DNA from: Coix lacryma-jobi var. lacryma-jobi
Lineage: Eukaryota; Streptophyta; Magnoliopsida; Poales; Poaceae
DNA length: 64,000 nucleotides
Reading direction: 5' to 3'
NCBI GenBank assembly: GCA_009763385.1
Contig: CM019825.1
Coordinates: 1,550,001-1,614,000 of the forward strand
Below, piece after piece: positions 36,708-48,301 of this stretch. A model generated the notes under the pieces. It was not told the origin of the DNA. It made no database searches and saw only the letters and a program-made list of their open reading frames with translations. Each line of letters starts with the position of its first letter. Position 1 is the stretch's first letter. A program made the position numbers and the translations under genes.

Positions 36708-38635
36708 TCTATATCGATGGAGAGAGTAGATATATTAGCAGGACTTAAATCACTGATACACAAGACTCGTCTCCAAGTCCTCTTTGAATGCATGATTTTT
36801 TTGTTTTCTATTTCTTCTATAAAACTAATCTGACATATAATTTTTTTATATAATTTCTATAAAAGCCCTACGTCCCCAAAAAGGTTCTTAGTAGTGTTGA
36901 TTTGTTACCAGCTTGTGGTGAGAATCAGTTCTTCTAACTTAAGTTAGAGGAACCCGAGTCACTGATAGTTGAATTCAAAATAAATTTTAAGTCTCGAGTT
37001 AGAGGAGATGAGGCCTAGATTGTGATTTTGTTACCAATGTTGCCCTTGCAGTCCCAAGTACCTTGCGAACAATGTTGACGTGGTTTAGTGGGTCCTCTTT
37101 TTCTTTGACGTGTTGCCCGCTCTGCGCCCGAATGTACACACCACCGACACGCCAAGAGAGGAAGCTTCCTAGCAGGTGGTGCATGTCGTCTCCATAGATT
37201 TATTATATTGATGCATTGACCAATTAATTATTAAGGATGTGCTCGGTTGCATTCTCGTACCTATATTTTTCTAATCATAAAATAAAAAAACTTTGTTCTA
37301 CTATCACTTTGAGAACCTTCCTTTGTCACAAGAGCAACATAACATATCTATCTCATAGTCGTAACAACACCTGGCTCGTGCGAGTCTCATATACATCCAT
37401 ATCCATTCTCAAGCCTCTATATAAGCTATGTCATGTGTAGTGATGTTTCTAAGCTTTCTGTATCCCGCGAGACTTAAATCATATCGTTATTACATAAGAC
37501 TCATTTCTAATCTTTCTTTGAATGTGGGATTTTTTTTCCTTTTATTCTCTAATTTTTTTCTATGAAAATAAATTGAATCATGCATGTAAAATTCATGTAC
37601 AATTTCTATTAATTTTTTTTGCACCTTAGAGAAATTCTTAACAATGTTGGTTTGATGCTAGGATGTGATGAAAATAGGTTCATCTAATCAAAGTTAGAGG
37701 AACCCAAATCGTTGAATGATGAACCTACCTGGCATATTTAATTTAAGTTAGTCTTAAGTTAAAGACTTGTCTTATGGTGGGGGTGGAGAGACCGTTTGTG
37801 CCAAGAAGACAACAGTGTTGGCCTTGCAGTCCCACGAGTCCCTTGCCAATAATGTTAACGTGGTTTGGTGGGTCCCTGTTTTGGTTTGGCGCGTTGTCTG
37901 CCCCGCGCTTAGACGTACACACCGTATGTACACCAGGAAAGGAAGCTTCCTAGCAGGTGGTGCGGGTCGTCATATGCAATGCAAGCCCGTAGTATATTAT
38001 ATACAGATTAATTAATTAATTAATTAATTAATTAATTAAGGATGTTTTATTCTCATATTTATTTTTTTCTAATAATAATATACAATAAATAAAGTTTATT
38101 CTATCGCTTCTAAAACCTTCCTTTCTTAGAAGAGTAAGGGAGCATGTCCCTCATAGGTGTAACGACGCCTGGCCCGCGCCGAGTCTCATGTACACACGCA
38201 TCCATCTTGGTGCCTTTATATATAATCATATTGTCATGTTGTCTTTGGTGATGTTGAAGCCGAAACAATTTCTATTATCCAAAAATAAACGTCGTCAGGT
38301 ACTAGGATGGATGCATATGACATTGTAGTGATTTGCTATGAACATCTAGGATCAAAAATAAATAACTGTCATATATGTGCTTTTTTTTTGTTGCATATTT
38401 CCAAATAAATACAGTTACACCGACGACGACGTCGAGAGGTAGCTAGCAGCGCATGAGATCGTCATTCATTCGTCATTCGTGCCTAGCATATTAATATCCA
38501 GCTCCAAGGTGTGGCCATATGCAAATAAATACTGTAGAGTTAGCATCATGTGGAAAAAAAAAAAACCCCGTAACTTGCAACAGCTAGCGCACAATGCAAT
38601 GGCCCCTCCTCTTGTATTATAACTATTAATCTCTG
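36708..38635. repeat. Tandem unit B (~1.9 kb) upstream of CIPK
   Basis: Second direct copy, with the landmarks listed for unit A at equivalent spacing and half-units meeting near 37441. A (TTAA)n run lies at about 38008-38039. By eye identity is high in blocks but broken by indels, so the duplication is not very recent. Confidence 0.75.
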
Positions 38636-39120
38636 TATCAGGCTTAGCTTGCATCAAGTAGGGCTCCTAATTAAGTCCTAACTGATCATGTGACAAACGA
38701 GACGACAGAATGGTCAGAGGAGAGAGAGAGAGAGAGAAGGGCGTCCTCTGACCAAGGAAGAGGAACTGATTAAATATATACTAGTGTAGTTTCTGATTGG
38801 ATCTAGATAGGCAGGAAGAGGAACTGATTAAATACTAATGTCAATGTCAATGGCAGCCAGAGCCTCGAGCCTCGAGACAGTCGATCCATGATTAATATTT
38901 TTTCATGCTCCAGCTCCAGCTCCAGCATGGTAATCACGTTAGCTCTTGTTACATTTTCATCTGGGTCTATGAACTCTCAGAGCGAGTACGTGTGATCTAT
39001 ATATCATCGATGAATCATGCAGCTACGTCTTGCTTGACAATTAAGGAGATGACAGAATCAAATTAATTACATACCGTGGACACACACACAAAAAAGAAAG
39101 TCACCGTACTCATCATCATC
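38636..39120. repeat. CIPK-proximal copy of the duplicated segment
   Basis: Direct-repeat counterpart of 33505-34455, ending about 240 bp upstream of the probable CIPK transcription start. It contains a (GA)n run at about 38721-38737. Any regulatory site in it exists twice on this chromosome arm. Confidence 0.75.
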
Positions 39121-40711
39121 TGATTTGAGTAGTAGTACATACGTAGATGATGGATGGAAAATGCAATCTGCAATGGCACCACAGGCCGGCGCGCGCGGCG
39201 CCCACAGACAAATTAAAGAAAAAAAGGAAGCAGATCGAGACAGCAGCAGGCGCCTAACTAAAAGGGGAATGAATCCGAATCGGAATCCGATCCATCCGTT
39301 CCACGGCAAAATTACCAATCGTACGTGAATGAATGATACCCTCCCTCCCTCCCTCCGTTGATATAGCGCGCCAGCATCGATCGACTTGCCATTCCTCTCT
39401 CCTCAGTCTCAGTCTCATCTCGATCAGTACGTATCGTCGTCGGCGGCGGCTCCTCGATCTCCTCCGCGTTGTGCTTGTGCTCCTCGCGTGCCTGCCTCGC
39501 ATGGGGGCATGCTGGCGGCGTGGTATGCATGCCCTCCTTCCCTTGCTTGCTTTGTCGCCGCGCAACGCAACTAACTCTGCCCTCCTTCCTCGTAGTTTCC
39601 GACTCGTAACGCTCCTGTCTCGTCTCCTCTCCTGCAGTACTCCTCCTCCCTCCTTCCATATCTCGAATTCTCGATCGATCCATCTCCCAGCCGGGCCGGT
39701 CCGGCCCTATTCGATCGTTTCTCTCTGCACGCGACGCGCTTCATCGTCTCTGACGACGACGCCGACGCCGGCCGCTCGCTCGCTTCTTCCCCGGCTGGCC
39801 GCAACCGCAACCGCAACCCAACCCAAAGGTACGATCGACCTGCTGGGAGCATTCCACTCTATTTAGTTTTAGCCGCCTCTAGTGTAGTGAATGAATTTCC
39901 GAGCGATTAGTTTGATCCTCCGGCCGGCCGGCTTCACGCCGCGATGCGAAGCAGGTATGGCGGTAGCACCGACGCCCTTTTCATGCTGAGTCTTGTGCTT
40001 CTTCATCACAGATTCGCAGTGCGTGCGTGTTTCTTGATTTTCCTGCTGTCAGTCACTGTGCTGCTGCCTGCTGGACGGAGGTTCGTTCAGACCTGGGTAC
40101 CAGCACCGCACGAGATTTTTCTTCTTCTTCTTCTTTTCGTGCTTTCTTTTGACCCTTTTTTCTGGACTTCCTGCCGCGGAATTCAGCAGAGACTTGTGCT
40201 GCTTGCTTCTGTATTCACCCACCGCGACAACGAGATTCAGTTTCCTCCAAGTTTTATTTTATGACAACTGACCGGATTATATTCAGATCAGTTCGACATA
40301 GATCGATCCGCCAATTCCATCGAATTTCTTCCTAGCCAGCCTATGTGAATCTCGCTGCTCTGCTGTCTAATGAATCAGCGCGCTAGTTATCCGCGCCTAC
40401 TTTTGGTTTATCCATTTCGTTTGCCTGCCAATGTATGTTCTCTGTTCTGATGCACTTCGTGTTGTGTATTCTCTAGTCTGTACAAATAAAGGCTTTCACC
40501 TTTTGGATTATTCTCTACTAGTATGTCCTATATATATATATATGCTCATATTCAGTTCTCTACAGTTTTCCCTTTGCAATGCAGCACCGCAGTTATCATA
40601 TGCCTGTCAATTCTGAATGCCAAAACCCTTGTTCATCTTTCAGCAGCAGGCCTTCGAGAGGTAGCTAGCTGGTTTCAAGGCGCTTGGCAAAGACTGGCTT
40701 AGTAGAGCAGG
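39121..40711 (+). promoter_or_regulatory. CIPK core promoter and spliced 5' leader
   Basis: GATATAGCGCGCC near 39359 is a plausible TATA region, followed by a C/T-rich leader exon (about 39390-39828) ending at a strong donor (AAAG|GTACGATCG). A leader intron of about 0.8 kb would end at TTTCAG near 40643, and the second leader exon continues to the ATG. A first intron in the leader is common in CIPK genes. Open frames in the leader exon on both strands are not supported as genes. Confidence 0.55.
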
Positions 40712-43700
40712 ATGTACAGGGCCAAGAGAGCTGCTGCTTCGCTCAAAGCGAAGCGCCGCGTTGGCAAGTATGAGCTCGGACGCACCATCGGGGAAGGAAC
40801 ATTCGCGAAGGTCCGGATCGCCAAGAACTTGGACAACGGGGACCACGTTGCTATCAAGATCCTTGACAAGGCAAAGGTTCACAAGAACAAACTCGCTGAA
40901 CAGGTAGGTCATCAGGTGCTAAAGGCTCTGAATTCTACTGTACGTATTTCCATAGATTTTCACTGCACAGTTTGTTTGTTTTAAAAAAAGGTTCTTTAAG
41001 GTGAATTCCCATCTGTTTGCGAGAACAAAACAAATACAATGACTGATCCCACCCTCTAAACTGTACGGCAGATTAGGAGGGAAATCTGTACGATGAAGCT
41101 AATACAGCATCCCAATGTCGTTCGCCTGCATGAGGTAACATAAAGCTTCAACTTTAATAAAATGTTTTCCTGCATTGGAAATTTGGAATGCACATACAGG
41201 TTTAATAAAAATGTTTGGATTGTTTTTGTTCCTTTTTTTTCATAACAGGTGATGGGAAGTAAAACAAGGATTTACATTGTGCTGGAGTTCGTTATGGGTG
41301 GGGAGCTCCATGATATCATTGTAAGCACTGAGCTACCATTGCCAATGCTTCCTCTGTCATTTGACCTTATTCTTTTCTCGTCAGTGAAATGCTAATTGCT
41401 AGCTGTTTTTTCTAGCCTAAACTTTGCATGCAGAGACAATTTAACATTTGCATGCTTTATATATATAGATAGCATGTTTTCTTCTTTTTCTGTACATGAC
41501 AGTTTAGTAATCCACTGTCCAAACTCACAATCAGGCCACAAGTGGAAGATTGAAGGAGGAAGAAGCACGTAAATACTTTCAGCAGTTGATCAATGCTGTA
41601 GACTATTGCCACAGTAGGGGCGTATACCACAGAGACTTGAAGGTGGAGCGTTCATCCTTGGTTCTGCTCTTTGTTTGTGTCATCAGTTATGATCTACGTA
41701 GCAAAATACTATGAAATTAACACATCGATATTTATCATATGCCAGCTGGAGAATCTGTTACTCGATGTTGCTGGAAACCTCAAAGTTTCAGATTTCGGGT
41801 TAAGTGCTTTATCTGACCAAGTGAAGGTACTATCATCAGACAAGATACTACAGAAATTATTGTGCTTTATTTCTCTGTCTTTCTTTCTTTTGGTTTCACT
41901 GCATTTCACTAATTTACACCACAATCTTTAACTAATTCAATGCTAGCAGAATGATGGATTGCTGCATACTACATGTGGAACACCTAACTATGTTGCTCCA
42001 GAGGTAATATTTTTTTGTGCATCTCTTTTTTTTTGTTTTAACCTGAAATAGGTTTGCCTAATACAGATTTATTTATATCCAATATGTAGGTTATTGATGA
42101 CAAAGGCTATGATGGTGCCCTTGCTGACCTTTGGTCTTGTGGGGTGATCCTTTTTGTGCTGCTCGCAGGATGTCTGCCTTTCGAGGATGACAACATGGCA
42201 TCCCTTTATAAAAAGGCATATACATGAAACAACTACTTCTTCTTTGACCAAACAAAAACTAGCACCTGAAAAACTAACATTTTATGATACATTTTTTTCC
42301 TTTTATTTTATCTCTGCTCCAGATCTCAGGAGCTCAGTTTACTTGTCCATCTTGGTTTTCTGCTGGGGCAAAGAGGCTGATCAACAGAATTCTGGATCCT
42401 AATCCTTCAACTGTAAGTCACTACTTCAATATGAATGTAGAAAAAGAACAATTTTCATGAAGTACAAGTGACAGCTTGAAGTCAGTACTGGACGATTTTC
42501 AAGATGAACATTTTCACTCTCAGATCACCACTGCTTGTCAGTGCCTATGTTGCTTGTGGAATGCCATCTTAATTGGGTTTTTTTCTTTATCCTTACTTTA
42601 ACAGCGGATTACAATTCCTCAAGTACAAAAAGATCCATGGTTTAAAAAAGGTTACAAGCAGCCTGTTTTTGATGAAAAATGCCAAGCTAGTCTAGATGAT
42701 GTCGATGCCGCCTTTGGAGACTCAGAGGTGAATTAATTGATTAAACCAGATTATCACTTAAACGTATATGGCTTTTGTGGTTGAAATAAGATCATTAAGT
42801 TTATGATGTTGTACATTTTCAGGAACATCATGTGATAGAGGAAATGGAAGGGCAACCAGCCCCGATGAATGCATTTGAATTGATTTCAATGAACAAAGCA
42901 CTGAATCTGGATAACTTTTTTGAATCTGATAAGGTAAGGATATTTTCAGTTTCAGTTGCAGAAGTGCGCATCATAAGTCAGTTTATATTGCCAATATAAC
43001 GTGTTTTGCTATACACATTTTTCTACAAAACAGTCTGAAATGTGCATTTGTGCTGATGAGCTCAATTTTACTAATCTCTGACAGAAATACAAGCGAGAAA
43101 CACGATTCACATCACAGTGTCCTCCGAAAGAAATCATCAATAGAATCGAAGAAGCTGCTAAGCCACTTGGGTTCGATATCCAAAAGAAAAATTATAAGGT
43201 ATGATGACAAATTGACAATCCTTGCCTTTATTCCTATTATCATTTTCTTCTTCTTCAAAAAAAAAGGGGTTCCTATTATCACAATAACACTTTTTATTCT
43301 AATCCTTCAAAGCTTGAAGCAAATTTGAGTAATAAATACAGTAATATTTATCACCCACTACCAACAACTCTTTTTTTTCTCCCCCATTGTTCAAGATGTT
43401 ACTGGAAAACCCAACAGCGGGAAGAAAAGGAAATCTTAATGTCGAGACTGAGGTAAGTGAGGAACACCCAGCGATAAGAAAAAACTTTGGAAATAAACAG
43501 AATTACTAATTGAGATATTATCCTGTGGCATGTTTAGGTTTTCCAAGTGGCTCCATCGCTTCATGTCGTTGAGCTGAAGAAGGCAAATGGAGATACTCTG
43601 GAGTTCCAAAATGTACCCAATCTTACTCAAAATAGTTCAAATAACCAATTCAGTATCTAAACTAACATCTACCATTCACAGTTCTACAAAACTCTGTCCG

Positions 43701-43765
43701 CGGAGTTGAAGGATGTCGTTTGGGCGCGTGATGATGAAATCGAAGACAAAAGCTCCTCGCCATGA
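40712..43765 (+). CDS. CIPK: CBL-interacting protein kinase (CIPK/SnRK3)
   Basis: Fourteen exons, all phase 0: 40712-40903, 41072-41134, 41249-41320, 41535-41642, 41746-41826, 41950-42003, 42090-42215, 42323-42412, 42605-42727, 42823-42933, 43085-43198, 43396-43452, 43538-43612 and 43682-43765; 449 residues. Kinase domain about 20-275: GEGTFAKV loop, VAIK Lys49, HRDLK (Asp143), DFG 161-163 and CGTPNYVAPE. The regulatory half has the NAF motif (MNAFELIS, about 318-325), which binds calcineurin-B-like calcium sensors, and the PPI region that binds PP2C phosphatases (from about 352, CPPKEIINRIEEAAKP). CBL-CIPK pairs phosphorylate ion transporters in response to calcium. The intron-rich clade and neighbours suggest rice CIPK3 as the counterpart, from memory. 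Intron 7 uses a GC donor (AAG|GCATAT). Confidence 0.95.
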
Positions 43766-44333
43766 AACAGTTTAGTGTTAGTTTTCCCTGTACATAGCTC
43801 TTGTTTGCTCCAACTTCCAAAAGATTAATTTTAGTGCCCAGTGTACATATAGGCTTCGCTAAACAAAGGCAGCATGCAGCGAAAGGTATTCAGTGCCTAA
43901 GACCTGCTAATGATTGTCTGGAATGAATGAAGAGGTAGATGAAACATAGATCAGAAGGCTGGTTGAGTGGTGGTAGCGAGACACTGAACATGGTGTTGAG
44001 CTATTCATATTCATTGGTTCAATTTCCTCCAGAACTTTCTAGAATAGAATGTTTGTTACAAGTAGTTGGTGAAACTTCAGGCCGAAATGGACCATCGATA
44101 AAGATTCTGGCATCAATCTCAGCCCATGTTGCTTCCAACAATACCTTGCGAACGAATGCAAGCTGATTTGAATGTCATCCATTTGTTTCAGTTGTAGCTC
44201 TAGATAACGATTTATTCTTTTGCCAATCCAGTACACATGCAATCAAACAGGTTCCACACACTACTCAGAAGTCGGATCATAGTAAAAATAGGGCAAGTTT
44301 CAAATGCAACCACGCCATGGAAGTGGGCATGCC

Positions 44334-46160
44334 TCAAGCAGCAGCTTGTTTCACCAGGTTTTCTGTGAATTCTGCACCAGTAGCCTCCTTATCAGATGGT
44401 TTTCCTGAATCGAAGGTCTGGGGGACATCTGCACTCTTGCGGTCTTCCAGGATGCATGAGCTCCAATCAGAAAGCTGTTTCACAGATGCGTCATCTGCGA
44501 AAGAATATATCAGATAATCAGCGAGAGAGTACTATGCATAAACACGGTGAACAGCTGAGTGAAAACCAAGCAGCTTATGCTGATTCCATGGAGACAAATC
44601 GAACAGAAAGATTTGGAAAGAGTGCGAACCAAGCCTTGGGACAGTGTGGCCCTGAGGATGCCTTATGATGAGAGGCTCATCAAAGGCAGAAGCCAGCTCC
44701 TCGGAAGGTACCTTGAGCCAGTCCTTTTCTCCAATAAAATGCACTGATTTCACCTTGATCCGTTCTTTGTAGGCAACATCACAGATGCTTGGGTCCCTGA
44801 ACTTACTCCCAGATATTGAGACCATGAACTTAATTGGTGGATGACCACTCAGCACCTTGCCCTAAATTGCTCAAGCTTAGTTACAACAGTTAACTAAAAT
44901 GGTTAAATTCACAATTTCGATATTCTGTCAAAAGAGGGGTGGTGTTTCTACTTTCTATAGTATTCAAAACCCACAACTCACTAGTTATTGTTACCATATA
45001 AGAATCTCCTTTTCTTTTGCAAGATATCTTGTTTAAAAGTAAGTTTTATTACATGATAAAAGTTACAGATTCAGTGTTCTGTTTCTTGCTACTTTCTGCT
45101 ATCTCTAAAATTTATAGTTCACAAGTATTACAGAATTTAGGAGTAAAAGTTACCTGTGCTTGGTAGCCTATCAAAAGGGCCGAAAGTGTTGCGCCCTGGA
45201 AAGAGGAATGGATACATAAGCTGCAAGACTTCACTTTATGCTCAACACAGGAAAAAGCACAGGTTGAAAGATTGACAGCGCCAGCATCATTCAGTAAGAC
45301 AGATCTGATTAAAAGTTAACACAATTCAATCCGTTTCTACTGGCTTTCCTATGCAATTGCTTGAGCCTCATAGACATTCTTGTGTGTATAAGTTACAATC
45401 CTATTAGAAGTGCACCTTGGACAGAGAAATTAAGAGATTAATTAAACTTGGACCACAATGCTAGTTTGTGTGCGGATATCAGAGAATCTCAGGAATAAAC
45501 TCAAATTCCAAAAAAGATTGGACATTCAACTCTTAGGTGCTCAGTAAAAGTAACTTCGGGTTTCCATTTTTACCTGGGAGAATCCGAGCAGGCCATCAAA
45601 AGGCCCATTTTTCACCATGTAATCACATAGATATGAAATGCACTCGTCCAGATTTGTGTATTCAGTGAATTCCTGTGTGGAAAAACATGCGAGCGCTGAA
45701 GTGTTTTGACACACAGGAAAAAAAAAAGGAGTGGTCATCTCTGGCATGGATAGCTAAGGAATAGATGGTGATCAAACTGTAGTCTGTAGCTGAAATATAG
45801 CTCAGGTGTCAGAATGCGATGAGAAGAGCTATTTCAGTTTGGTTCCATCTGAGGCACTAACCTTATTGAACTGGAACCACTCAAAGTATGGTGGCGGAAA
45901 TATGCCCTCTATCTCTGACTTTCCACCCGCTAGGAAGATGCCATCAGGGAAGACCTGGAAAAAAAACAGAAAAAAATTTTTCAAGGACAAAACACAGAAG
46001 GAAGCAAACCAAATAGATGAGATCATTGAATCCAGTGCAGAACCATCTCAAACTGCTGAAATATGGAAGGGTGCCATTTCCTGATCTGCTTCTTCAAAAA
46101 ACTCCCGCTTGTACGGAAGCCATGCAGGCACAGCACCTTGGCTCTCTTGTCCTGCTCCAT
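44334..46160 (-). CDS. FSH1-type serine hydrolase (OVCA2-like esterase)
   Basis: Six exons on the minus strand, in coding order 46160-46044, 45954-45862, 45672-45574, 45195-45154, 44861-44630 and 44494-44334; 247 residues in one frame. It is an alpha/beta hydrolase of the FSH1 family, related to yeast FSH1 and human OVCA2. Landmarks: VLCLHGFRTSG near the start, EGIFPPPYFEWFQF, the nucleophile elbow GFSQG (Ser102), Asp164 in GEKDW and His189 in GHTVPRL, giving a complete Ser-Asp-His triad. There is no signal peptide, so it is probably cytosolic. Relatives hydrolyse esters; the natural substrate in plants is unclear. The acidic C-terminal tail after PRL comes from the last exon and is poorly conserved. 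It converges with the CIPK gene, 568 bp between stop codons, so the 3' UTRs may overlap. Confidence 0.9.
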
Positions 46161-46792
46161 GAGCTCAACTCTCCCAAGCACAGTGTAAGTTTCGACAAAC
46201 ACAAGAAACTTGAGACCTTAAGAAGACCTGGAAGACATGTGGTAGCTGGTACCTACCACTCCAAGGCTCCATGTCGCTTTCACCCAACAACAAATAGTTG
46301 CAACCTAACCAGCAACAGAGAAGGACGAGACTGCATTTCACATAGCACAAGGAGCATCTTAAAGTATACATCATGCATCTTAAACCAACAACACAAATCA
46401 GCAGTTTGGAATAAATTTGCACTAAGCACAGAGAGCATCTGCCACGGTAACTAAAGATCATTGCATTAAAACAACAGGCCATCCATTGATACTAACAGAG
46501 TGAAGAAGAAGTTGATGTGGGGATGGGTGGGGTGGGGGGAGGGGAATATAACTACATATGGTTTCAACTGCAATCGAGACACAGCAAGGAGGGCAATCAT
46601 TACAGGTACACATGAAACAACAGTTCTGAAAACACACTGGAGGGAAGAACAAAGCAGGAACTGCATTGCCTTTCAGCAACTACAACTAGCAGAATGTTTC
46701 ACTGGAAGTCGATGAAATAAGAGTTGCATCTTGACTAATATAGTAATATGCAATGCACAATCTTCTCTGCCTTCAGATTATGGTTCTGTGGC

Positions 46793-48165
46793 TCATTTGG
46801 CCATCATGACCTTGACAAACTCCTCGTAGTTGATCTGGCCATCACCATCGACATCAGCCTCACGGATCATCTCGTCCACTTCCTCATCAGTTAGCTTCTC
46901 ACCAAGATTTGTCATGACATGGCGAAGCTCGGCAGCGGAGATGAAGCCGTTCTGGTCCTTGTCAAACACACGGAAGGCCTCCTTGAGCTCTTCCTCAGAA
47001 TCCGTGTCCTTCATCTTGCGAGCCATAAGGTTGAGAAACTCTGGAAAATCGATGGTGCCGTTGCCATCAGCATCAACCTCATTGATCATGTCCTGGAGCT
47101 CAGCCTCTGTAGGGTTTTGCCCCAGTGATCGCATGACAGTTCCCAGCTCCTTGGTCGTGATGCAACCTGCACATGATACGCACAACCATTTCTGTAAAAA
47201 TAACTAGGTAAATAGTGACTGAAGAGAGAACTAGTTTGGCAAGTTAGGGGGGAACCAAGATGTCAAAAGGGGCAACATATTAGTCAAAAAAATTGAAATG
47301 CTATGTGGAAAGCAGGGTAGTTTCCAAGTGAGTGATATTGGCTTTGACAGAGCATGCGTAGTGATGGGAATTGAGCCAATCAGGGTGCTCAGTGTTACAG
47401 TTTTCGCAACAGAAGTCATTCTAAGATTTCCTTTTTGGGGGGTCAACTACTGCACAGTATGGACTATGGAACAAGGTATTGACACACGCACATAGAAAAA
47501 AAAAACAGGTTCAAAGTTGAAGCTGGATCACATAATTACTAGGAAAATGACTTGCACAACTTTTAACCCTCTCCAAACTTCGGTCAACCTGGAGCATGAA
47601 AAGCCTAATGAATTGAAAAAGGTTCGGTAGCAATCAGCCTGCTGCAACCTCATCATGCTACACAGCCCACAGCGGCCTCGCCCAACGAGCAGGACTGGGT
47701 CAAAGGTTGCACTGCTCCCAGAAAAAGATAATCACTTGGGCACATTACACAGGATTTACAGCGTAATAACGATATAATAATCATATAAACAAACAGAGAA
47801 CGACACGATTGGCAGTGACCAAATGGTCAGGGCAGCAGATAACCCTTAGCCAGGTCCACATCGCCGATTCCGCCACTAGCAGGGAGAAATGCATACGACA
47901 GCGACGCGATCGAGCCCCACCGCGGACTCGGTCCAGATCCGGGCTGGAGCGGATCTACCCCCACCTAAACAACCTTGCGGGCGGCAATGCCACTACGTAG
48001 GCAGCCGCGCACGTCGAACATCTCCACTGAGACCAGATCCGAAGGAACACGGAGAGAGAGAGAGAGAGGATGAGGAGAGGGAACCTTACCATCCCCGTCC
48101 TTGTCGAAGAGGCTGAAGGCCTCCTTGAACTCGGCGATCTGGTCGTCGGTGAGCTGGTCGGCCAT
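46793..48165 (-). CDS. CAM1: Calmodulin
   Basis: Two exons, 48165-48090 and 47166-46793, give 149 residues. The single intron splits the Gly26 codon, in the first calcium loop, as in other plant calmodulin genes. Four complete EF-hand loops: DKDGDGCITTKE (21-32), [12 protein letters not shown] (57-68), [12 protein letters not shown] (94-105) and [12 protein letters not shown] (130-141). The sequence looks identical to the canonical cereal CaM1 isoform as I remember it. It binds calcium and then activates many kinases, channels and transcription regulators in cytosol and nucleus. The 923 bp intron is moderately AT-rich with a GC-rich 5' end. A 3' UTR of a few hundred bases to about 46480 is likely. 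Start: the only ATG before MADQLTDDQ. Confidence 0.98.
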
Positions 48166-48294
48166 GGGCGCGGTGGCGGGGAGGGATCAAATCGAACGGA
48201 GCGGGAAGCGGGGAGTGTGTATCGGGGACGGGGGAGGAAGAAGGGGCTCGGAGCGTTCAGTGGCGTGGCGTCCGCTGGAATTTTCCTTCCCCGA

Positions 48295-48300
48295 TTTATA
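48295..48300 (-). promoter_or_regulatory. TATA box of the calmodulin gene
   Basis: Reading the minus strand, GCGCGTATAAATCGGGG lies about 130 bp upstream of the ATG, with a short C/T-rich leader between. Confidence 0.65.
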
Positions 48301-48301
48301 C

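Noticed and set aside
33505..39120. The two outer direct repeats as LTRs of a retrotransposon
   Set aside because: No TG...CA ends, primer-binding site, polypurine tract or gag-pol between them; the interior is itself tandem repeats.
39254..39866. ORFs of 103-177 codons on both strands at the CIPK leader
   Set aside because: C/T-rich leader exon with a strong donor at its end. The frames are not conserved motifs, and the plus-strand one runs through the donor into the intron.
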